Shown piece after piece: positions 52,746-59,746 of a stretch of 64,000 bases of DNA. Below the pieces are notes generated by a model that searched no databases, was not told where the DNA came from, and saw nothing but the letters and a program-made list of their open reading frames with translations. This DNA comes from CAIQJJ01 sp049325275 (GTDB lineage: Bacteria; Chloroflexota; Anaerolineae; Anaerolineales; UBA4823): the NCBI GenBank assembly GCA_049325275.1, contig JBMOLU010000073.1:62001-126000 (forward strand), in the 5' to 3' direction. The stretch's first letter is position 1; the number at the start of each line of letters is the position of its first letter. The translations under genes and the position numbers were made by a program.

Positions 52746-53720
52746 TCAAGCCTCGTCCGCTTCGATAAATCGAATGGCCTGAATGGCGGCAGCCGCGCCC
52801 ATCCCGGCCGAAGTGATCACCTGCCTGTAGTTCGGATCCCCTGCTTCTCCGGCCACAAAAACGCCGGGCACGTTCGTCTCCATTTTGACGCCGGTCTTAA
52901 TATAAGTATGCTCATCAAGCGCCAACTGGCCGGTAAAAAGCTGCGTGTTAGGTGCGTGCCCGATGAAGATAAACACGCCATCGGCAGGCAGTTCGGCGGT
53001 TTCGCCGGTCAGTTTGTTTTGCAGGCGCACCGCACGAACGGCATCCTCACCAAGGATCTCGGTTACGATCGTATTCAGGACGAAGCGTATCTTGGGATGT
53101 TCGCCGGCGCGCTTTTGCAGGATGGCACCGGCGCGAAACTCATCACGCCGGTGAATGACGGTGACGGAGGCCGCATAGCGGGTTAAAAAGAGCGCCTCTT
53201 CCAGGGCGCTATCGCCCCCACCGACCACGACCACGTTCTTCTCCTTGAAAAACCAGCCGTCACAGGTAGCGCAGTAAGAAACCCCGCGCCCGGTAAGCTC
53301 GACCTCGCCCGGGATATTGAGGTGCACGGGGGTTGCGCCGGTGGCAACGATCAGCGTATCGGCGAGGTAGGCAGCCGTGTACGACTTGACACGGAACGGC
53401 CGGGTAGAGAGGTCCACTTCGGAAGCCGAATCCATGATAACCCTGGCCCCAAAGCGCTCGGCCTGCTGTTGGAACAGTTGGACCAACTGCGTCCCGCCGA
53501 CCCCATCGGGAAAGCCGGGATAGTTTTCTACGGTGTAGGTCAAGGACACCTGGCCGCCCAGTTCCATGCCCGTCAGCAGGACGGGGTTCAAATCTGCACG
53601 CGCAGCATACAAGGCTGCGGACAAGCCGGCGGGGCCGGATCCCAGGATCAGCATCCGCACGTGCTCTGCCGGGCTTTCCGATGGAGAAGGAGTGTTCGAA
53701 AGGTTAAGGGAGAAATCCAT
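52746..53720 (-). CDS. trxB: Thioredoxin reductase
   Basis: A 324-residue low-molecular-weight thioredoxin reductase. FAD binding: ILGSGPAGLSAALYAARA; redox-active disulfide: SYCATCDGWFF; NAD(P) domain: VVVGGGDSALEEALFL with the phosphate-binding VIHRRDEFRA; FAD C-terminal block: VFVAGEAGDPNYRQVITSAGMGAAAA. It passes NADPH electrons to thioredoxin, supporting the peroxiredoxin and other thiol enzymes. VFVAGEAGD differs slightly from the common GD motif. GAGGAAAA precedes the ATG; the frame reaches 53765. Confidence 0.92.
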   Translation of the reverse strand: MDFSLNLSNTPSPSESPAEHVRMLILGSGPAGLSAALYAARADLNPVLLTGMELGGQVSLTYTVENYPGFPDGVGGTQLVQLFQQQAERFGARVIMDSASEVDLSTRPFRVKSYTAAYLADTLIVATGATPVHLNIPGEVELTGRGVSYCATCDGWFFKEKNVVVVGGGDSALEEALFLTRYAASVTVIHRRDEFRAGAILQKRAGEHPKIRFVLNTIVTEILGEDAVRAVRLQNKLTGETAELPADGVFIFIGHAPNTQLFTGQLALDEHTYIKTGVKMETNVPGVFVAGEAGDPNYRQVITSAGMGAAAAIQAIRFIEADEA

Positions 53721-53801
53721 AAATTTTCCTCGCAAAGAGATATCGACCGGCCCTGCGCTACCCAAGACGAAAGCTTCGACGCCGGCCAGCCAACGGGCCG
53801 G

Positions 53802-54710
53802 CTAACCGGCGTAGTCGAGCCATTCTACCGAACGCCTGCCGTCACCCTGGATGGTCAGGGTGAAAGCTTCGGCCAGTTTGCGGGTGATCGGGCCGGTCTT
53901 GCCTTCGCCGATCTGGCGGTAATCGATCCGGCTGACGCCGCCTACTTCGGCTGCCGTGCCGCTCAAAAAGACCTCATCGGCCACGTAAAGCTGGTCACGC
54001 GAGAGGGTCTGCTCACGCACTTCGATGCCCAGGTCGCCCGCCAGGGTGATGATGCTCTCGCGCGTGATACCTTCCAGGATAGTAGCCGTAGGGGGTGTGA
54101 AAACGACGCCCTTGCGCACCAGGAAGAGATTTTCGCCGGTACATTCGGCAACATAACCCTGGGCGTCGAGCAAAATGGCTTCATCATAACCGGAACGCAG
54201 CGCCAGAGTTTTGGCAAGCATCGAGTTGACGTAATTCCCGGCGGCCTTGGATTTGGTCATCATCACGTTGATGTGGTGACGCGTAAAGGATGAAACCTGC
54301 ACGTGGATGCCCTTTTCGAGGGCATCTTCGCCCAGGTACTTGCCCCATTCCCACGTAGAAATGCCGACCCGCACCTGCGAAGCGTCCATATTCAGCCCCA
54401 GCGGCCCATCCAGATAGAACAATGGGCGGATATAGCAGGATTGAAAGCGGTTGGCCTGGATGGTTTCATGAACCGCCTGGCGCAATTGTTCGACCGAGTA
54501 GGGTATTGCCAGGCCCAAAATATGCGCCGAAGCACGTAAGCGCTCGAGGTGCTCGCGCAGGCGAAACACGGCCGGCCCTTTTGCGGTATGGTAACAGCGA
54601 ATACCTTCAAAACCACCGACCCCATAGTGCAGCGTCGGGGTATCGAAGTGCACGGTGGCCTTCTCAAAGGGAACGAGCTGGCCGTCCATCCAGATAAAAT
54701 CTGATTTCAT
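53802..54710 (-). CDS. ilvE: Branched-chain amino acid aminotransferase
   Basis: A 302-residue class IV PLP enzyme. MTKSKAAGNYVNSMLAK holds the catalytic Lys, EGIRCYHTAKGPAVFRLREHLERL the N-terminal block, and VAECTGENLFLVRKGVVFTPP, EGITRES and ADEVFLSGTAAEV the cofactor/phosphate-binding parts. It makes or degrades Val, Leu and Ile. GGAGG precedes the ATG. Its ATG overlaps the stop of the cyclase gene (ATGA), so these functionally different genes are translationally coupled. Confidence 0.93.
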   Translation of the reverse strand: MKSDFIWMDGQLVPFEKATVHFDTPTLHYGVGGFEGIRCYHTAKGPAVFRLREHLERLRASAHILGLAIPYSVEQLRQAVHETIQANRFQSCYIRPLFYLDGPLGLNMDASQVRVGISTWEWGKYLGEDALEKGIHVQVSSFTRHHINVMMTKSKAAGNYVNSMLAKTLALRSGYDEAILLDAQGYVAECTGENLFLVRKGVVFTPPTATILEGITRESIITLAGDLGIEVREQTLSRDQLYVADEVFLSGTAAEVGGVSRIDYRQIGEGKTGPITRKLAEAFTLTIQGDGRRSVEWLDYAG

Positions 54711-56746
54711 AAAAAGCCTCCTTCAGGAAATGAGATCAGTGGGTCCTGAGCCTCCGGATCGCCCTTTTCGAAGACGGCAAAAAGGGTCACCGGCTCGCTG
54801 CGCCCCTTGACCTGGGTCGGACCAAGCGGCTTCAGGATGATGCTGCGCTGCCTTTGCACGGCTTCAGCGGTAACGCCATTGATGAGGATGGCATAATCCA
54901 TGTCTTTGGTAAGCGCCTCGAGGCGAGCCGCCACGTTGACGGCATCGCCGATGACGGTATAGAGCAGGCGATCGAGCGAACCGATCTGCCCGGCAACCAC
55001 CTCGCCGGTGGAAATACCGATGCCGCTGCGAATCGGTACATCACCGCGCTGGATGCGGCGTTCGTTTAGCGCACTCAAACGGCGGCGCATGGTCAGCGCC
55101 GCAGCAACGGCTTTCCACTCCTTGTCGGATTGGTCCAATGGGGCGCCGAAAATAGCCACGATGGCGTCGCCGATAAAGTTATTGATATAACCACCCCAAG
55201 GCCTGATCGCCTCGGTCATTTCGGTCATGTACTCGTTGAGAAAGGCTACCACTTCCTGCGGAGACATTTTCTCCGACAGGGAGGAAAAATCGCGAATATC
55301 CGAAAACAGCACGGCCACCCAGCGCGTCTCGCCGCCCAGTTCGAGCTTGCCGGTGAGCAGCTTCTCACGTACGTCGGGGGAAACGACCCGGCCAAATATA
55401 TCACGTTCGCGCTCGCGCTGGCGCAGCCCATCGGCCATTTCGTTGAAAGCCGATTCAAGAATACCGACTTCGTCGCCCGAATGCGGCGTCACTTGCACGT
55501 CCAGGTCGCCTTGGCGCACGCGCTGCGCCTGGCGGCTCAGGGCAATCAACGGCGTGCTGATCTGCCCGGAAAGGATGATGGCCCCCAACAGGCTGAACGA
55601 AGCCGCCAGGACACCCGTAATGGCAAACAGCCAGCCAAGCTGGTCGGGGAGTTGTGCCAGTTCTTCACCGGTGAGGATCAGCTTGTTCAACACCTGCAAA
55701 GCCACCGCCTCCGGCTGGGAAACGACCACCCCCCACCCAAACCCCGGAAAACCCGAAAGCCGCGCCCGGTGATCGTAAAATTCGCTGCCAGACGTATGGG
55801 CGTAGCCTGCCAAAACGTTTCCCGATGGTGCATCGACAACGGTAAAACCGGCGCCGCCCGGCCCAAGCTGGGCGCTCAAAGCCATGCCGGCCGGCGTTCC
55901 TTCGAGATCGAGCGTGCTCGAAATGACAACCGCGAGGCTGTGGTTGGACGCCGTGTCAGCGACCGGACGGCCCTCGGAAGTAAGCACCTGAATCTCCGCC
56001 GAATCGCTGACCGCCTTCTGGGAGATGCGCTGTTGTAACCCTTCCAGGCTGATGATGGCGCGCAAAGAGCCTAACATACGCTTGGTATTGGGATCGACCA
56101 CCGGCAGGGCAATCGCCATGGCCGGCTTTCCGGTGGCGACATCGACAAACGGCTCGACGATCCCCATGCCGGCCCGGTCCATGCGGTTGGCGTCTTGCCA
56201 CCAGGCCTCGTTGGTGTGGGCGACCCGATCCACACGGCGGGTAGCCAGAAGGTTCAGGCCATGCAGGTCGGTCAACAGGATTTCCAGGTAAACCGGCTGG
56301 TTCTCTACCTGGCGAAAAACGTACGAAAGCGCCGGAGAGAAGACGGTATACGTGATAGGAACGAAAAGATCGCCAGCCAGCTTCTCTTTGACAGCGGCGT
56401 CGTTCCCGGCGATGCCGCCGAGGCCGAGCTTCTGCGCCGATTGGCTGCCCTCCAACGCTGCCTTTACGATGACGTCTTCCTCGCTCCAACGGCGCACATC
56501 GTCGATGCGCTCGAGCAGGTAGGTATCCATATCGACAACCGTGTCGGCTGCTGCCCCGGTCAGGTTGCGGCCAACCACGTTGACGCGCAAAAAGGCTTCG
56601 GCTTCTTCCAACTGCGTCGAAAGTAAAAACAACCGCGCGAAAAGCATGGAAAGCGTCAATACCCCGGCAAAAACCAACGGCGCGATACCGAGCAAGAGCA
56701 TCCAGAAGCCGAGTTTATAACGTAAGCCGATACGCAAGCGAAACAT
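54707..56746 (-). CDS. Membrane-bound class III adenylate/guanylate cyclase
   Basis: A 679-residue sensor cyclase. An N-terminal membrane helix (about 12-40) is followed by a large extracytoplasmic Cache-like sensor (about 45-370), a second helix (about 375-400), HAMP (about 400-455) and a cyclase domain (about 470-650). AVLFSDIRDFSSLSEKM and GDAIVAIFG carry the two metal-binding Asp; IGDAVNVAARLE carries the transition-state Asn and Arg. The domain therefore looks active, making cAMP or cGMP in response to an external signal. It lies 33 bases downstream of a lipoprotein gene and overlaps ilvE by ATGA. Confidence 0.88.
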   Translation of the reverse strand: MFRLRIGLRYKLGFWMLLLGIAPLVFAGVLTLSMLFARLFLLSTQLEEAEAFLRVNVVGRNLTGAAADTVVDMDTYLLERIDDVRRWSEEDVIVKAALEGSQSAQKLGLGGIAGNDAAVKEKLAGDLFVPITYTVFSPALSYVFRQVENQPVYLEILLTDLHGLNLLATRRVDRVAHTNEAWWQDANRMDRAGMGIVEPFVDVATGKPAMAIALPVVDPNTKRMLGSLRAIISLEGLQQRISQKAVSDSAEIQVLTSEGRPVADTASNHSLAVVISSTLDLEGTPAGMALSAQLGPGGAGFTVVDAPSGNVLAGYAHTSGSEFYDHRARLSGFPGFGWGVVVSQPEAVALQVLNKLILTGEELAQLPDQLGWLFAITGVLAASFSLLGAIILSGQISTPLIALSRQAQRVRQGDLDVQVTPHSGDEVGILESAFNEMADGLRQRERERDIFGRVVSPDVREKLLTGKLELGGETRWVAVLFSDIRDFSSLSEKMSPQEVVAFLNEYMTEMTEAIRPWGGYINNFIGDAIVAIFGAPLDQSDKEWKAVAAALTMRRRLSALNERRIQRGDVPIRSGIGISTGEVVAGQIGSLDRLLYTVIGDAVNVAARLEALTKDMDYAILINGVTAEAVQRQRSIILKPLGPTQVKGRSEPVTLFAVFEKGDPEAQDPLISFPEGGFL

Positions 56747-56779
56747 AAGCGTGGCAGGGAAGGGATACTCGCCGGCCGC

Positions 56780-57793
56780 TCAAGGCACCGAGCGAACCGG
56801 AAACCAGGCATGCCGATCGGCCTGGCGGGACAGCGCTGCTACCGGGCCATCTCGCAGCGCTTCACCGGCCACATGCATCGCGGCCAGTGAGGCAGCCACC
56901 TGGGATACGTCCGTTTGCTCCAGGATGGCCAGGGCCTGATCCTGTAAAGCGTTCACGTCTTCTTCGATGGAATCGGCCAGTTCAGGAACGGCTAGCACCT
57001 CGGCCGCCCGGCGGGCATAGCCTTTCACGCCAAAGCCATCACCCGGGTTTTGCGCCGCCCCATCGCCGTTATAATCCTGAAAACGTTCACCCTGTGCGCC
57101 CTCCAGGATATTGATAACGTGCTCCAGATGGATACGCATCTCTTCATAGGCCGCAATCGCCTCGGCGTTTTGCGCGTTCTGAATATGCTGGATGGCAACG
57201 TCGAGCTGCGCCAGAATACCCGGCATGAACGGTGTATTGAGCGGTGTGGCCGGCTCTACCGTATTGGTTACAAAAAGCAAACGCACCTGCGCCGCCTGCT
57301 CGTCCTGCATGGCGCCAGCGTAGACGGCTTCGCCGGTGGGTATATCGCTACCATCGGCCGGCTCGAGGGTGATCTCGAAGCCCGTAAAGCGCGCCGGCAG
57401 ATTCTCGCCGGTTGGCGACGTCCATGCAAGCGACAGGGTCCCATCGGCCGCGGGAACTAGCTGCCCCACGGCAAGCACGGCGCCATCCCCCGATGTCAGC
57501 CACCCCTGGTAAGCCTGCCCATCCGGAGCCGCTGGGACGCCGGTCAAGGCCAGCAAGAATTGGTCGGCGATGGCAAACTGGCTCGCAAAGCCGCCCGATT
57601 CTTGCATTCCCAACAGGCTTGTATCCTTCGGCCCGCTTTCCGCAGGTACGTGTGTCACGGTCGAGGGAGTAGGGTGGCCGTGTGCGGTTGACGGTGTGGC
57701 CGGCTGCGTTCCCACCGGCAGCGGCGGCGACTGGCACGCTGCTACCGAAAACAACACAACCCAAAGCAAGGTGAAACGGATAAGGTTTGTCAT
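56780..57793 (-). CDS. Lipoprotein with RskA-like (anti-sigma-K C-terminal) domain
   Basis: A 337-residue lipoprotein (MTNLIRF, lipobox VAAC). After a Pro/Thr/His linker, residues about 70-180 resemble the extracytoplasmic RskA domain (LTGVPAAPDGQAYQGWLTSGDG, ENLPARFTGFEITLEP). A helical C-terminal domain contains HIQNAQNAEAIAAYEEMRIHLEHVINILEG and DYNGDGAAQNPGDGFGV. No cytoplasmic anti-sigma part exists, so it is not a membrane-spanning anti-sigma factor. It overlaps the SURF1 gene (ATGA). Function is unknown; the context suggests an envelope-side role near oxidase assembly. Confidence 0.7.
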   Translation of the reverse strand: MTNLIRFTLLWVVLFSVAACQSPPLPVGTQPATPSTAHGHPTPSTVTHVPAESGPKDTSLLGMQESGGFASQFAIADQFLLALTGVPAAPDGQAYQGWLTSGDGAVLAVGQLVPAADGTLSLAWTSPTGENLPARFTGFEITLEPADGSDIPTGEAVYAGAMQDEQAAQVRLLFVTNTVEPATPLNTPFMPGILAQLDVAIQHIQNAQNAEAIAAYEEMRIHLEHVINILEGAQGERFQDYNGDGAAQNPGDGFGVKGYARRAAEVLAVPELADSIEEDVNALQDQALAILEQTDVSQVAASLAAMHVAGEALRDGPVAALSRQADRHAWFPVRSVP

Positions 57794-58578
57794 CGTTCTA
57801 TTTTACCTGTGTTAGCCTTCTTGCGCTCGGTCTGGAGCACATAAACAGGGTACCCGAGGGCCAGGATTGCAGCAAAACTGAACCACTGCAGGGCATAGCT
57901 CTGATGGTTGCCTTCGCTCAAGTCGAGATCTGGCGAACTGGCCAACGGCTCAGTGATGTTTTCCACCGGGCGCGCCGCTTCGATTTCAGGCGTACGCTGG
58001 ATGTAAACGCTAGTGAGGAGGGAATAGGGAATCTGCCGGGCAATGATGGGCACATTCGCCAGGCGCCACGCCGTTCGCGGCGGAGCGCCGGGAGCGGGCG
58101 TGGGATCGCCGATCTGGCCGAAGTCAGGTTTATCCTGAGAAACCCGCACGACGCCCTGCAGCGTAGTCTCGCCGGGCCGGTCGAATTTCGCCCAGTCGCC
58201 GGAAAGGAAATCATCTTGCGGAATCCAGCCGCGGTCGACGAGAACAGCCTGCTCGCTGCCGGCCAGCTTGAACGGGGTCAACAGGTGCGCACCGAGGTGC
58301 AGGTGGTAATCCTGGTTGCGCAGGGCCACCTGGTGGGCAAAATCGTACGAACCCCGCAAGACGACCGGCCGGTATTCCATACGGTCGATATCGCCTGGGA
58401 TGGTGTGGTTGAGATCAAGCGTCGCCGCGTTGACCTGCGCCAGCACACGTTCATTGAAAGCGCGGCGCTGCTCGAGGCGGTCGAGCTGCCACAACCCGAG
58501 GCGCACCAGGACAACGACCCCTGCCAGCGCAAGCACGGTCGGAAGGAGCCAACGGCGGGAAAAGAAGGGAAAGCTCAT
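57790..58578 (-). CDS. surf1: SURF1-family cytochrome oxidase assembly protein
   Basis: A 262-residue SURF1 protein with one N-terminal and one C-terminal membrane helix and an extracytoplasmic domain between them. Typical blocks are LGLWQLDRLEQRRAFNERVL, YRPVVLRGSYD, VLVDRGWIPQDD, and NHQSYALQWFSFAAILALGYPVY. SURF1 aids haem a insertion into oxidase subunit I. Start and stop overlap both neighbours by ATGA. A longer frame to 58656 lies inside the upstream gene. Confidence 0.92.
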   Translation of the reverse strand: MSFPFFSRRWLLPTVLALAGVVVLVRLGLWQLDRLEQRRAFNERVLAQVNAATLDLNHTIPGDIDRMEYRPVVLRGSYDFAHQVALRNQDYHLHLGAHLLTPFKLAGSEQAVLVDRGWIPQDDFLSGDWAKFDRPGETTLQGVVRVSQDKPDFGQIGDPTPAPGAPPRTAWRLANVPIIARQIPYSLLTSVYIQRTPEIEAARPVENITEPLASSPDLDLSEGNHQSYALQWFSFAAILALGYPVYVLQTERKKANTGKIER

Positions 58579-59114
58579 TTCTCCTGCGGCTTCAGCGGCC
58601 AGAAGATAAAACTGTAGGCCAGGAGCAGCATCACCGTGACCGGAACGCCGTACCACAAAGCGCTCAGGCGCGTCGTCCAGGTAGTGGCCTGGCGCACGGT
58701 CAGGTTCAAGTAGTTATCGGGCTGGAACGAGCACGAAAAGGCAAACTCATTGGCCTCAGGAAGCTGCATGCTGGCCGAAGCGCCGGCCGGGATGTAGAGA
58801 ATGTCCAGCTGGTGCGTGACAACGTCTTCGTTTTTGACCAGCAGGGTGTCGCCGGCCACAAAGACCAACTCATCAGGAATGCCCGGCGGCGCTTCCCCGG
58901 CCGCCACGCGTGCGGCCGTACCGGCAGGGATGAGCAGTTCGACCGTCGTGGGCGGACGCGAAGCCGGGTCCTTGACCAGGCGGTAGGCAATCTCGCCGAA
59001 CAAAAGCCAGGCAACCGTCGAAACGGCCAGCAAGACGAAGAAACGCCGGATAAAGGCGTGAACGATAGCGCGGTTACGCTGGCGGCTGGCCGGGGTGCCC
59101 GTGGGGTTATTCAT
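58575..59114 (-). CDS. Membrane-anchored cupredoxin-like protein
   Basis: A 179-residue protein with N- and C-terminal membrane helices (about 22-45 and 153-172) flanking a cupredoxin-like domain. VFVAGDTLLVKNEDVVTHQLDIL gives the usual first copper His; EFAFSCSFQPDNY gives a Cys where the CxxxH motif is expected, but the second His is missing. It lies between Sco1 and SURF1 genes (8- and 4-base overlaps), so a copper-delivery or redox role in oxidase assembly is likely; the incomplete ligand set is odd. Confidence 0.7.
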   Translation of the reverse strand: MNNPTGTPASRQRNRAIVHAFIRRFFVLLAVSTVAWLLFGEIAYRLVKDPASRPPTTVELLIPAGTAARVAAGEAPPGIPDELVFVAGDTLLVKNEDVVTHQLDILYIPAGASASMQLPEANEFAFSCSFQPDNYLNLTVRQATTWTTRLSALWYGVPVTVMLLLAYSFIFWPLKPQEK

Positions 59115-59718
59115 TGCGCTCAGCCAGAAGGTGCAGCAGGTCTTCGGCTACCCCTTCCGCACCAAAACCAAAGGGATACGTCAGCCGCAGATTGCCATCC
59201 AGATCGATCAGGTAAGTGCGGGCAGTGTGATCGACGAGATAGGTACCGTTTTCGGGTGGATGTACGGTGCGCACCACGCCGTACGCTTGCCAGACAGGTT
59301 CGAGCGCATCCAGCGTACCGGTCAGGCCGATGATGGCCGGGTCGAACAGGCCGGTGTAGTCGCCGATTACCTGCGGCGTGTCGCGCTCGGGATCGACGGT
59401 AATGAAGAGATACGTAACGCTGTCTGCCGTCGACCCGAGGCGCCGGCGAATTTGTTTATATTCAGACAGGGCCACCGGGCAAACGTCGGGGCAGTGAGTG
59501 TAGCCGAAGAAGATCAGCACCGCACGGCCGCGCTGGGTGCTGAGCGTGAAAGGCCGGCCGTCTCCGGCGGTGAGGGTGAAATCGGATGCAGGCCGGGCCG
59601 GTTCTATCAGCGAACCGCGATACTGGTAGGGTTTGCGCAGGAGTAGGGATGCTACCACGACGGCTGCAAGCAAACCCAGGGCAAAACCGAGGAAAAGGGC
59701 ATAACGTGAACGGATCAT
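59107..59718 (-). CDS. sco1: Sco1/SenC-family copper chaperone
   Basis: A 203-residue membrane-anchored thioredoxin-fold protein. FFGYTHCPDVCP has the CxxxC copper motif, and YLVDHTARTYLID the third ligand His. Sco proteins deliver copper to the CuA site of cytochrome c oxidase on the outside. The N-terminal helix lies at residues about 5-28. The ATG at 59718 is near-leaderless: TATAAT ends 7 bases upstream. The frame extends to 59790 but overlaps the permease gene. Confidence 0.93.
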   Translation of the reverse strand: MIRSRYALFLGFALGLLAAVVVASLLLRKPYQYRGSLIEPARPASDFTLTAGDGRPFTLSTQRGRAVLIFFGYTHCPDVCPVALSEYKQIRRRLGSTADSVTYLFITVDPERDTPQVIGDYTGLFDPAIIGLTGTLDALEPVWQAYGVVRTVHPPENGTYLVDHTARTYLIDLDGNLRLTYPFGFGAEGVAEDLLHLLAERNE

Positions 59719-59724
59719 ACGGCG

Positions 59725-59730
59725 ATTATA
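59725..59730 (-). promoter_or_regulatory. -10 box giving a leaderless sco1 start
   Basis: On the minus strand TATAAT (59730-59725) ends 7 bases before the ATG at 59718, placing the transcription start at or next to the start codon. No ribosome-binding site is present. Confidence 0.55.
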
Positions 59731-59746
59731 GCATGGACAACCCGCC

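Noticed and set aside
52284..53186. A 300-residue rightward open frame
   Set aside because: It runs antisense through a small membrane-protein gene and trxB; no domain features.
56780..57793. Anti-sigma factor for the ECF sigma at 37.1 kb
   Set aside because: It has only the exterior RskA-like domain as a lipoprotein, no cytoplasmic sigma-binding part, and is 19 kb away.
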